This document shows positions 27,427 to 35,448 of a stretch of DNA of 64,000 nt, piece after piece. A model generated the notes under the pieces. It was not told the origin of the DNA. It did not search any database and was given only the letters and a program-made list of their open reading frames with translations. How positions within the stretch are numbered: the first letter of the stretch is position 1; the number at the start of each line of letters is the position of its first letter. Source of the stretch: Bradyrhizobium sp. (GTDB taxonomy: Bacteria > Pseudomonadota > Alphaproteobacteria > Rhizobiales > Xanthobacteraceae). Both the position numbers and the translations under genes were made by a program. The DNA lies in contig NZ_JALHLP010000001.1 of assembly GCF_022844465.1 (NCBI RefSeq), positions 1,116,001 through 1,180,000 on the forward strand, written 5' to 3'.

Positions 27427-28611
27427 ATGATCCGACAATTGGTCGGTGTGATCGGCATCAGCCTCTTGGCCAGCTACGCGCTCGCCGCCGACCCGGTCGA
27501 GGTCGGCATCGGTTATCTCGGCCAGGCCGGCGTCAGATCGAAATTGTCTCTCGTCGAACAACCCTCGGAGAATGACGGCATCGCGGGCGCGCGTCTTGCG
27601 ATCGAGGACAACAACACCACCGGAAAATTTCTCAATCAGCGCTTCTACCTGGAGGAGGTTCGGCTGAAGGATGGCGAGGATATCGCCAAGGCGGCAACGG
27701 CCCTCGCCAGCCGCAACGGCTTCATCATCGCCGATCTTCCTGCCGAGGCGCTCTTGAAGGCTTCCGATGCGCTTCGCGGCAGCAAGACCGTGCTGCTGAA
27801 CGCCGGATCGACCGACGATCGGCTGCGCGAGCAGGATTGCCGTACCAATGTAATCCATGTTGCGCCGACCCGCTCGATGCTCGCCGACGCGTTGGCCCAG
27901 TATCTGGTATGGAAGCAGTGGAAGCGCTGGCTGCTGGTGGTCGGTTCACATGAGGCCGACAAGCTCTACGCCGATGCGCTGCGACGCGCGGCCGCGCGAT
28001 TTGGAGCCAAGATCGTTCAGGAACGTGTATTCGAAGATGCCGGCGGCGCGCGCCGCACCGACAGCGGCGTGACCCTGATCCAGCGCCAGATGCCCGTCTT
28101 TACGCAGCAAGCGCCGGCCTATGACGTTCTCGTCGCTGCCGACGAAAGCGAGGTTTTCGCCTCCTATCTGCCTTACCGCACCTGGGACCCGCGGCCGATC
28201 GCCGGCTCGGCAGGCCTGGTGCCGACGAGCTGGGACGCGGCGCACGACCAGTGGGGCGCGATCCAGATACAAAACCGCTTCATCAAGCTGAATTCGCGGC
28301 GCATGACGGCACGGGACATGCAGGCCTGGACCGCAGCGCGCATGATCGGCGAAGCAACGTCGCGCATCAACTCCGGCGACCCGAAATCGGTGTTTGACTT
28401 TCTCAACGGAGCTGATTTTTCCGTTGCGGCGTTCAAGGGGCAGCGACTGACGCTGCGGGACTGGAACCTGCAGCTTCGCCAACCCATCCTGCTGGTCGAT
28501 GGACGCATGGTCGTCTCGGTTTCGCCGCAGGAGGGCTTCTTGCATCAGCATTCCGAACTTGACACTCTCGGCGTCGACCGGCCCGAAACCAAATGCAAAC
28601 TGAATCGATGA
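27427..28611 (+). CDS. PQQ-associated ABC transporter substrate-binding-like protein
   Basis: 394 aa from the ATG at 27427, with AGGGAG 6 bases upstream. The longer open frame to 26767 only shadows the opposite-strand gene. It has the signal peptide MIRQLVGVIGISLLASYALA and then VEVGIGYLGQAG and GARLAIEDNNTTGKFLNQRFYLEEV, a type I periplasmic-binding fold related to LivJ. I recognise the family described as the PQQ-dependent alcohol dehydrogenase system ABC substrate-binding protein. It starts a five-gene run joined by overlapping starts and stops, followed by a beta-propeller, an ATPase and an ABC-2 permease. What it binds is unknown. Confidence 0.85.
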   Translation: MIRQLVGVIGISLLASYALAADPVEVGIGYLGQAGVRSKLSLVEQPSENDGIAGARLAIEDNNTTGKFLNQRFYLEEVRLKDGEDIAKAATALASRNGFIIADLPAEALLKASDALRGSKTVLLNAGSTDDRLREQDCRTNVIHVAPTRSMLADALAQYLVWKQWKRWLLVVGSHEADKLYADALRRAAARFGAKIVQERVFEDAGGARRTDSGVTLIQRQMPVFTQQAPAYDVLVAADESEVFASYLPYRTWDPRPIAGSAGLVPTSWDAAHDQWGAIQIQNRFIKLNSRRMTARDMQAWTAARMIGEATSRINSGDPKSVFDFLNGADFSVAAFKGQRLTLRDWNLQLRQPILLVDGRMVVSVSPQEGFLHQHSELDTLGVDRPETKCKLNR

Positions 28612-28625
28612 CGGAGGGATCGCGG

Positions 28626-29597
28626 ATGTGGCGTCGATGTCTGCTTCCCGGAATAGCTGGGTGGCTCGCGGCCGTAACGCCCGCTATGGCTTTCATCGCC
28701 TATGTGTCGAACGAGAAAAGCAACACGGTATCAGTGATCGATACCGAAAAATGGACTGTCACCAATACCATCAAGGTCGGCCAGCGACCGCGCGGCATCG
28801 AGTTCACGAGGAACGGCAAATTCGTGCTGGTCGCGGTCGGCGATGACGACAGGATCGAGGTGATCGATACCGCGACCCAGCAGGTGGTGGACAGCCTGCC
28901 CTCCGGCCCCGATCCGGAACTGTTCACCCAGGATGCCGCCGGCAAGATCCTCTATGTCGCCAACGAGAACGACAACACAGTGACAATCATCGACCTCGAA
29001 AAGCGCGTCCGCGTCGGTGATGTCCAGGTCGGCGTCGAGCCCGAAGGCATGGCGATCAGCCCGGACGGCAAGATCCTGATCAATACCTCAGAGACTACCA
29101 ACATGGCGCATTTCATCGACACCGCGACGCGTCAGATCGTCGCCAATGTGCTGGTCGATGCGCGGCCACGCTTTGCCGCATTCAAGCGTGACAGCTCCGA
29201 ATTGTGGGTGTCGTCGGAGATCGGCGGCACCGTCTCCATCATCGATCCTGCCAAACGGATCATTACCGGCAAGATTGAGTTCAGCATCCCTGGCCTGCGG
29301 CGCGAGGCGATCCAGCCGGTCGGCATCGGGATCACCAAGGACGGCAAGACCGCTTTCATTGCGCTCGGCCCCGCCAACCGAATTGCGATTGTCGATGCAA
29401 ACACCCATAAGGTCACGAAATATCTTCTGGTCGGGCAACGGGTGTGGCACATGGCCTTCACCCCGGATGAGAAATATCTGCTGGTGACCAACGGCGTTTC
29501 AAACGATGTCTCGGTGATCGACGTGGCAGCGCAAAAGGTGATCAAGACAATCCAGGTCGGCGAACTGCCCTGGGGAATTACGTTTGCTCAGCCATGA
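28626..29597 (+). CDS. PQQ-associated YVTN beta-propeller protein
   Basis: 323 aa from the ATG at 28626, chosen because GGAGGG lies 8 bases upstream and a signal peptide follows (MWRRCLLPGIAGWLAAVTPAMA); an ATG at 28608 overlapping the previous stop is possible. The rest is a series of about seven 40-residue beta-propeller blades of the YVTN/NHL type with recurring units such as NTVSVIDTEKW, RIEVIDTATQQV, NTVTIIDLEKR and NDVSVIDVAAQKV. It is probably periplasmic. The family is known as a beta-propeller associated with PQQ-dependent catabolism. Its stop overlaps the ATPase start. Confidence 0.9.
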   Translation: MWRRCLLPGIAGWLAAVTPAMAFIAYVSNEKSNTVSVIDTEKWTVTNTIKVGQRPRGIEFTRNGKFVLVAVGDDDRIEVIDTATQQVVDSLPSGPDPELFTQDAAGKILYVANENDNTVTIIDLEKRVRVGDVQVGVEPEGMAISPDGKILINTSETTNMAHFIDTATRQIVANVLVDARPRFAAFKRDSSELWVSSEIGGTVSIIDPAKRIITGKIEFSIPGLRREAIQPVGIGITKDGKTAFIALGPANRIAIVDANTHKVTKYLLVGQRVWHMAFTPDEKYLLVTNGVSNDVSVIDVAAQKVIKTIQVGELPWGITFAQP

Positions 29598-30415
29598 CGG
29601 CGATCAGCGCGCACAATGCCGGTCTCGCACCGCCGGACATCCCAACCCGGGACGATCCGGCGGTTACTCCCGCATTGTCGATCGAAGGCGTCAGTCATTC
29701 CTATGGATCAAGGCGGGCTCTGGTTGACGTCAACTTCGAGGTTGCACCGGCGAGCTTCACCGCGCTGCTTGGCCTCAATGGCGCCGGCAAGAGCACGTTG
29801 TTCTCGTTGATTACGCGGTTGTTCGGCATTCAGGCTGGGCGCATCGGCATTTTCGGCCACGACATCGGCCTTGCGCCCAGCGAAGCGTTGCGGCTGCTTG
29901 GCGTGGTATTCCAGTCCCGCACGCTCGATCTCGACCTCTCGGTGACGCAGAATCTGCTCTACCACGCCGCCCTGCACGGCATCGCCAAGCGCGCGGCACG
30001 CCTGCGCAGCGAGGACCTGCTGACGCGCATCGCACTTGCGGACCGCGCCGGTAGCAAGGTCCGCGACCTATCGGGCGGTCAGATGCGGCGGCTGGAAATC
30101 GCGCGCGCTTTGCTGCATCGTCCGCGCCTGCTGCTGCTTGACGAGGCCACCGTCGGGCTCGACGTCAAGGCCCGCACCGACATGCTCGGACACGTCCGGC
30201 AGCTTGTCATCGAGCAAGGCATCGGCGTGTTGTGGGCGACCCATCTATTTGACGAGACCATGCCCGGAGATGACCTTGTGGTCCTGCATCAGGGCCGGGT
30301 TCTTGCGCATGGCCGGGCCGAGAACATCGTCGCCGACGCCGGAGCCCGTGACATCAATTCCGCATTCATGCGCTTGACCGAGGCTGCGGCGGATCCTGGG
30401 AGCTCCGCGCCATGA
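29594..30415 (+). CDS. ABC transporter ATP-binding protein, PQQ-associated
   Basis: A 273-aa ATPase with Walker A GLNGAGKSTLFSLI, Q-loop VVFQSRTLDLDLS, signature LSGGQMRRLEIARALL and Walker B LLLLDEATVGLD, ending with the switch His in WATHLFDE. The sequence style is that of exporter or drug-resistance ATPases (NodI/DrrA-like), not importers. It overlaps the propeller gene upstream and the permease downstream by four bases each. The family recurs beside quinoprotein dehydrogenases. It drives the ABC-2 permease that follows; the substrate is unknown. Confidence 0.9.
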   Translation: MTAISAHNAGLAPPDIPTRDDPAVTPALSIEGVSHSYGSRRALVDVNFEVAPASFTALLGLNGAGKSTLFSLITRLFGIQAGRIGIFGHDIGLAPSEALRLLGVVFQSRTLDLDLSVTQNLLYHAALHGIAKRAARLRSEDLLTRIALADRAGSKVRDLSGGQMRRLEIARALLHRPRLLLLDEATVGLDVKARTDMLGHVRQLVIEQGIGVLWATHLFDETMPGDDLVVLHQGRVLAHGRAENIVADAGARDINSAFMRLTEAAADPGSSAP

Positions 30416-31260
30416 GGTCCACGACCGTCAACCGAAACCACGGTGGCTTCTCGCTCGTGCAATATGTCACCTGCCTGAACGGCATCGTGTGGCGCGAGGC
30501 CCTGCGCTTCGTGCACCAGCGCGAACGTTTTGTTTCGGCGCTGGTCAGGCCGCTGGTGTGGCTTTTCATCTTCGCCGCCGGCTTCCGTCAGGTCCTCGGC
30601 ATCTCCATCATCCCGCCCTACGAAACCTACATCCTCTATGAGGTCTATATCGCGCCCGGATTGGTGGCGATGATCCAGCTTTTCAACGGTATGCAATCGT
30701 CGCTATCGATGGTCTACGACCGCGAGATGGGAAATATGCGTACCTTGCTGGTAAGCCCGTTGCCGCGCTGGTATCTGCTGTTCTGCAAACTTGGGGCGGG
30801 AACCGCTGTCTCATTGCTTCAGGTCTATGCTTTCCTCTTGATCGCCTGGTTCTGGGATATCGCACCGCCGCCGATCGGCTATCTCACGGTGCTGCCGGCG
30901 CTGGTCCTTTCGGGCTTGATGCTGGGCGCGCTCGGCATGCTGATCTCCTCCGGCATCAAGCAGCTCGAGAACTTTGCCGGCGTCATGAATTTTGTCATTT
31001 TCCCGATGTTCTTCGCCTCGTCTGCGCTTTATCCGCTTTGGCGGGTGCAAGAGAGCAGTCCCCTGCTCTACTATGTCTGCCTGTTCAATCCATTTACCCA
31101 TGCGGTCGAACTGATACGCTTCGCGCTGTACGGACAGACAAACTGGATTTCGCTGGTCGTCGTCTTTTGCTGCACGACGGCCTTCATGATCGGAGCCATA
31201 TACGCCTATGATCCATCACGCGGCCTGGTCCGCCGCGGGCCCGCTGGAGGCGAGACATGA
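30412..31260 (+). CDS. ABC-2 type permease, PQQ-associated
   Basis: A 282-aa inner-membrane protein of the ABC-2 (NodJ-like) family with about six membrane segments, among them PLVWLFIFAAGFRQVLG, GLVAMIQLFNGMQSSLSMVYDREMGNMRTLLVSPLPRW (the conserved ABC-2 loop), VSLLQVYAFLLIAWFW, VLPALVLSGLMLGALGMLIS and FVIFPMFFASSALYPLW. It is translationally coupled to the ATPase before it (ATGA) and to the next gene. Exporter-type permeases normally work without a periplasmic binding protein, so the presence of one in this operon is unusual. Confidence 0.9.
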   Translation: MRSTTVNRNHGGFSLVQYVTCLNGIVWREALRFVHQRERFVSALVRPLVWLFIFAAGFRQVLGISIIPPYETYILYEVYIAPGLVAMIQLFNGMQSSLSMVYDREMGNMRTLLVSPLPRWYLLFCKLGAGTAVSLLQVYAFLLIAWFWDIAPPPIGYLTVLPALVLSGLMLGALGMLISSGIKQLENFAGVMNFVIFPMFFASSALYPLWRVQESSPLLYYVCLFNPFTHAVELIRFALYGQTNWISLVVVFCCTTAFMIGAIYAYDPSRGLVRRGPAGGET

Positions 31261-31871
31261 GACGGCAGATCGCGATCGGGGTGCTCCTCTTCGCCGCAGC
31301 GTCGACTGAAATCTGCCTTGCCGCCGATCCGCGCTACCCGGACTGGCCATGTACCCAGGCCAAGGTCCCGGAAATCTCGCTCGCCGCGGTATGGGCAGGT
31401 CCGCCGCTCGACGACATCAAGGACAAATGGAAGGACGACATCAAGGTGAGCGCGCTGGTTTCGAAGCTGGCCGCCAGACGGACCTCCCTTGACGACGCCC
31501 AGAAGCTGATTGCGGAATCTTTCGTGGGTTCGGCGGTCGAAAAGGCCACGGCGGGCAAACTCCTGTTCGCTGGCCTGTTCGAGAGTCTCAACGCACAGCG
31601 CACGTCGGTCATAAACGGACTGGAACGGATCACCCGCAAGCAGCGCGACGCAGCAGACAAGATCCGATCCGATGTGTCTGCCCTGCATGCGCTGCAGGGT
31701 GCGTCCCCGCCCGACCAGACCCGGATCGACGATCTCAGCAATCAACTGGTCTGGCAAACCCGAATTTTTGAGGACCGGCAGCGCGTGGTCAAATTCGTCT
31801 GTGAGGTGCCTACCGCGATCGACCAGCGGTTGTTCGCGCTTGGCCGTATGATCCAACAGGAGATTGAATAG
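31257..31871 (+). CDS. Exported helical protein of unknown function
   Basis: A 204-aa protein whose start overlaps the permease stop (ATGA). It has a signal peptide (RRQIAIGVLLFAAASTEICLA), then ADPRYPDWPCTQAKVPEISLAAVWAGPPLDD, and a long heptad-rich helical region (about 60-200) with SLDDAQKLIAESFVG and RITRKQRDAADKIRSDVSALHAL. Cys residues at about 34 and 184 could pair. I do not know a functional family; proteins like it close the PQQ-associated ABC operon. Its position suggests a periplasmic partner of the transporter. Confidence 0.75.
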   Translation: MRRQIAIGVLLFAAASTEICLAADPRYPDWPCTQAKVPEISLAAVWAGPPLDDIKDKWKDDIKVSALVSKLAARRTSLDDAQKLIAESFVGSAVEKATAGKLLFAGLFESLNAQRTSVINGLERITRKQRDAADKIRSDVSALHALQGASPPDQTRIDDLSNQLVWQTRIFEDRQRVVKFVCEVPTAIDQRLFALGRMIQQEIE

Positions 31872-31901
31872 CGAACCCGCGACCCTGCAAGGAAATACGC
31901 G

Positions 31902-32477
31902 CTAACGCGGTGATAACCCTTCTTCGTCTGTTCTGGGTTCAGGCTGCGCTTCAGCGACCGGCAGGTTGGCGTGCTCCCAACCTTCGGTTCCCTCAGGGTA
32001 CCAGGCCACATTGGGATAGCCGTAGGACAGCACTCGTTTCGCCGCGTTCCAGGACATCCAGCAGCTTTCCTGACAGTAGATCACGAGCAGCGCAGCATTG
32101 TTGCCGCCGGAAGCCCGTTCGAGCCCCCGCCGCAGATAGGCCTCGGTTGCCGCCGCCAGTTTGCCGTATCCAGTGTCCGGCAACCAAATGCTGCCGGGAA
32201 TGTTAAGCCGCGGCTTGTCGCGCCAGACCGTGCCAGAAGGAAGGTTTTGAGGCTTTGGCGCACGCGGCAGCACGTCGATGAAGGCACCCTTGCCTGCGCG
32301 CCAGATCGCTTCGGCCTCTGCGGTTGTTAAGACGCGTACGCCGGCGAGCGTTGCAGGAACAGGCGCGCGATAATTGTCCGTGCGGTATTCGTCAGGCTCG
32401 GCCACGTTCTGCTGCGCGTGAGCTTCGGCTGCGAGCGCAAAGGTCGCAACGACCACACACGCAAGCCTCCGTATCAT
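31902..32477 (-). CDS. PQQ-associated rhodanese-like CXXCW-family protein
   Basis: A 191-aa exported protein (signal peptide MIRRLACVVVATFALAAEAHA). The core reads VLTTAEAEAIWRAGKGAFIDVLPR, then WRDKPRLNIPGSIWLPDTGYG and LLVIYCQESCWMSWNAAKRVLSYGYPNVAWYPEGTEGW, a rhodanese-like fold whose signature here is Cys135-x3-Cys139-Trp140. This family is named for PQQ-dependent catabolism and a CXXCW motif. It overlaps the xoxJ-like gene upstream by four bases (ATGA), so the two are coupled. A thiol or persulfide relay with the SoxYZ-like carrier is conceivable but not shown. Confidence 0.88.
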   Translation of the reverse strand: MIRRLACVVVATFALAAEAHAQQNVAEPDEYRTDNYRAPVPATLAGVRVLTTAEAEAIWRAGKGAFIDVLPRAPKPQNLPSGTVWRDKPRLNIPGSIWLPDTGYGKLAAATEAYLRRGLERASGGNNAALLVIYCQESCWMSWNAAKRVLSYGYPNVAWYPEGTEGWEHANLPVAEAQPEPRTDEEGLSPR

Positions 32478-33358
32478 GGCGACTTCGTCGCCGTCTCGGC
32501 GCCGATCGGCCGGTCATTCTCGTCGAGCAAGGGAACGCCGAAGTCGAGCAGTATCTTGTTGATGGCCGGCTGGTTCTCCTGGATCAGACGATTGAGAAGC
32601 CGTTTCCAGTTCTGGTCGGCTGGCCGGACCGCCATGCCGATGCGATAGGCAAGCCGGGATCCCATGGTTTCCTTGACAAGGGGCGTGACATGAAGTGGCG
32701 GGCTCGCTTTCTTGGCGAAAAAGCCGGCGATCGGTCCCCACAGAATGGCGGCGTCAATCTTTCCCGACGTCAGGTCGTCGATCATGACTTCTGCCGACGA
32801 ATCGATGCGCGTATCGACCATCAACGGGTAGGACTTGGCGTCCGCCATCAAACCATTGGCGGTCATGCTGGTGGCGGGCGGCGTGCCGGCAACAATACCG
32901 ATATGCTTTCCCTTCAGGCGACTGTCGCCCAGGGTCGCGACCTCGTCAAGACCGCTGCCTTGCTTGGTAACCAGCGCGTATGCCGTCCGGTAGTAGGGAT
33001 TGGTACCCTGGACCATGTCATCGCCTTGCGGAAAGCCCATGATGACGTCGCAGCGATGAGCGGCTAACGTCATCCGGACGAAACCGGTCGCTTGCGGAAA
33101 GTACATGTAATCCAGCTTTTTCTGCAGCTTTTCCGCGAATAGCTCGCCGAGCCTGTTCTCGAAGCCCTCACCCTGGTCGTTCGAGAACGGCAAATTGTGC
33201 GGATCGGAACAGACCCTCAGCACCTTGGGATCGACGAGTTCGAGTGACAGGTCGGTGCCATCATTCGTCTGCGCCCGGGAAATGCTGGCGCCGGCAAGTG
33301 TTGCAGTGATCGCCATCAGCGCGAGAAGCAAGCCGGGACGTCGCGCAAGATTTGTCAT
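32474..33358 (-). CDS. xoxJ: Quinoprotein-dehydrogenase-associated periplasmic binding protein, XoxJ/MxaJ-like
   Basis: 294 aa from the ATG at 33358, with GAGGAA 7 bases upstream. It has the signal peptide NLARRPGLLLALMAITATLA and a type II solute-binding fold: LRVCSDPHNLPFSNDQGEGFENRLGELFAEKL, RCDVIMGFPQGDDMVQGTNPYYRTAYALV, GIVAGTPPA and SGKIDAAILWGP. In methylotrophs the family (MxaJ/XoxJ) helps maturation or activation of the methanol dehydrogenase. Usually it sits directly after xoxG; here it is about 7 kb away from xoxF on the other strand, paired with the CXXCW-family gene. Confidence 0.88.
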   Translation of the reverse strand: MTNLARRPGLLLALMAITATLAGASISRAQTNDGTDLSLELVDPKVLRVCSDPHNLPFSNDQGEGFENRLGELFAEKLQKKLDYMYFPQATGFVRMTLAAHRCDVIMGFPQGDDMVQGTNPYYRTAYALVTKQGSGLDEVATLGDSRLKGKHIGIVAGTPPATSMTANGLMADAKSYPLMVDTRIDSSAEVMIDDLTSGKIDAAILWGPIAGFFAKKASPPLHVTPLVKETMGSRLAYRIGMAVRPADQNWKRLLNRLIQENQPAINKILLDFGVPLLDENDRPIGAETATKSP

Positions 33359-33440
33359 TGCTGTGTTCCTCTCGATCAAACACCGGCTGCCAGCCATAGA
33401 TTGCGCAGTGGGCGATGGCGTGCAACAGGAATAATCTTCG

Positions 33441-34057
33441 GGATGGATCGGCCAGCCATGCTGCGGCGCAAACCCGCTTCACCGGGACCACTACGAACGA
33501 TATCGCGGACAATTCTATCTTGAAGCATTTCGACGGACCATGGGCGACCAGTTGTTGGATGGGGTGCGCATGATACCGCCCACGCTCCTCGTCGGCGGCA
33601 CCGTCAAGCTCGATCTCGGTTCGCTAATCCTGACCTTAAGGTCGTGGCCTACCGCGCACGCGACAACGACCTCTCCGCGCTCGACGAGCAAACCAAAACC
33701 CTGTTCGCGGGCGATCTCGTATTCCCCACCCACATTCCGGTGCTGGACGGCAGTATTCGCGGATGGCTGGGGGTGATCGACGAACTCAGCACCCTTCCCG
33801 CAAAACGCGTGTTTCCCGGTCACGAACCTGTGAGCGACTGGCCGGGCGCCCTCTCCGACCAGCGACGTTACCTCGAGACACTGGCGTGGGATGTTCGCAA
33901 GCTCATCGCCCGTGGCGAGCCGATTACGGTCGCTGCCGACACCGCCGCGGCCACCGAGCGATCGCGATGGCAATTGTTCGACGACTACAATGCGCGCAAT
34001 GAAACACCGCATTTTCCTAAATTGAATGGGAATAGCCCGCCTGATGGCGTATATTGA
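33441..34057 (+). pseudogene. Broken quinoprotein relay zinc metallohydrolase (SoxH-like)
   Basis: The C-terminal half of a metallo-beta-lactamase-fold hydrolase is readable in two frames. The first, from about 33441, gives HRDHYERYRGQFYLEAF, MIPPTLLVGGTVKLDLG and SWPTAH. The second, from about 33659 to the TGA at 34055-34057, gives RDNDLSALDEQTKTLFAGDLVF, VLDGSIRGW, VFPGHEPVSDWPGAL and RWQLFDDYNARN. The two join if one base is missing near 33660. The N-terminal domain with the HxHxDH zinc motif is absent. The family is a SoxH-like member of the quinoprotein relay system; here it is dead unless another copy exists elsewhere. Confidence 0.8.
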
Positions 34058-34093
34058 CGGCGCAACGTTCCATCCCAGCGAGGGGCAGCAGCC

Positions 34094-34924
34094 ATGCTTG
34101 GACGTCGTTTCCATCTTCTCTGCGTCGCCAGTCTCCTGAGCGTCATGCTCGGCGTGCGTGGTGCGCCCGCCGCAACGCCCGAGGCCTACGATCCGTGGCC
34201 CGGCCTGGCCCAGGACATCTTCAACAATCGTCCGATGAACGATGGCGCCGACGTGATCGCTATCGAGATGCCGTATCGTGCCGAGGATGCGGCGATCGTT
34301 CCCGTCACCCTGCGTACCAAACTGCCGCTGGGCGACAGCCGCCGCGTGCTCACGATCACGCTGGTCATCGACCAAAACCCAGCACCAATGGCCGCAAAGT
34401 TCGAACTGGGCCCCGACGCCAATGTGACCGAAATCTCGACGCGGGTGCGTGTCAACAACTATACCGATGTTCATGCCGTAGCGGAACTGAGCGACGGCAA
34501 GCTTTACATGACGAAAACTTACGTGAAGGCCTCCGGTGGCTGCTCCGCCCCGGCCACCAAGGACATCGACGAAGCCAGGAATAGGTTGGGCCAGATGCGA
34601 TATCGGCAATTCGCGCGACCCAGTCAGGGCCCTACCAGCGGCGCCCGCGAGGCGCAGATCATGATCAGTCATCCCAGCCATTCCGGCCTGCAGATGGATC
34701 AAGTGACACAGCTCTACCTCCCGGCCTTCTTTGTAAACGAATTGCGGCTGTGGCAAGATGATAGTCTGGTACTTTCGATGGAAGGTGGGATCTCAATCTC
34801 GGAAGACCCCAATATCCGCTTTACCTATGTTTCGAATGGCGCGAAACGTTTCCGCGCCGAAGCCAGGGATACCCAAGGACACGTATTCCGGAAGGAGTGG
34901 AAGATCGACGATTCCGGCATTTGA
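34094..34924 (+). CDS. Quinoprotein-dehydrogenase-associated SoxYZ-like carrier
   Basis: A 276-aa exported protein with signal peptide LLCVASLLSVMLGVRGAPAA. Residues about 30-155 resemble SoxY, ending in VKASGGCSAP with Cys150 in the place of the SoxY carrier cysteine (which normally lies at the very end, GGCG). Residues about 180-276 resemble SoxZ (MISHPSHSGLQMD, FFVNELRLWQDDSLVLSMEGGISISEDPNIRFTY). A fused SoxY-SoxZ carrier beside a quinoprotein dehydrogenase is a known but unexplained family. It follows the broken metallohydrolase by 36 bases; the two were probably one operon. It may carry a thiol-bound group in the periplasm. Confidence 0.88.
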   Translation: MLGRRFHLLCVASLLSVMLGVRGAPAATPEAYDPWPGLAQDIFNNRPMNDGADVIAIEMPYRAEDAAIVPVTLRTKLPLGDSRRVLTITLVIDQNPAPMAAKFELGPDANVTEISTRVRVNNYTDVHAVAELSDGKLYMTKTYVKASGGCSAPATKDIDEARNRLGQMRYRQFARPSQGPTSGAREAQIMISHPSHSGLQMDQVTQLYLPAFFVNELRLWQDDSLVLSMEGGISISEDPNIRFTYVSNGAKRFRAEARDTQGHVFRKEWKIDDSGI

Positions 34925-34965
34925 CGCGACGCGATAGGCCAACATCGGCGCTTGCGCCGACGCGT

Positions 34966-35325
34966 CTAGAAACATCTCACTTCCGCTTCGGCCTGCGCCC
35001 GCCGGAGTTCATTGAGCGCTCCAGCCGCCTGCTCGGAAGTACGGAATTGTCCACCCAGATTGCCCCGAACCTGCGACATGCTTAGGACGGTTTCGGCGGT
35101 GACATAGCGGTGATAGGGCAGGAGCGACGCGATAATGTCGATTGAACAGGAACATTGTTCCATCGCCTGTCGTGTCTCGCCATTCGCCTTGAGACAGCCA
35201 AAGACATATTCCGCTCGTGCCGAAGTCGGGTAATCGTTGATTTCCTGAGCCCTCGCGATCATTGCCGTCGCCCCCAGCGCGGTCAACGCGGTGACGATTC
35301 GTCGTACCGATCCGTAAGGCGCCAT
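34966..35325 (-). CDS. Small exported Cys-rich protein of unknown function
   Basis: A 119-aa protein from the ATG at 35325, which has GGGGAGA upstream; the open frame continues to 36090 but that part mirrors the pentapeptide gene and is rejected. It has a signal peptide (RRIVTALTALGATAMIARA) and then a compact domain with EYVFGCLKANGETRQAMEQCSCSIDIIASLLPYHRYVTAETVLSMSQVRG and a final RCF. The four or so Cys residues suggest disulfides in the periplasm. I do not recognise a named family, but the gene lies within the XoxF island. Confidence 0.75.
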   Translation of the reverse strand: MAPYGSVRRIVTALTALGATAMIARAQEINDYPTSARAEYVFGCLKANGETRQAMEQCSCSIDIIASLLPYHRYVTAETVLSMSQVRGNLGGQFRTSEQAAGALNELRRAQAEAEVRCF

Positions 35326-35448
35326 CGACTTTCTCCCCGCTCTGGACTGCGAGACTATGCTATGACTAACCCGCAGAAAAGATGACGTTCGAACTAGTGG
35401 CTCTGACACGATGTGACTTTTGTTCGCATGCTGCTGCGGAGGATAACC

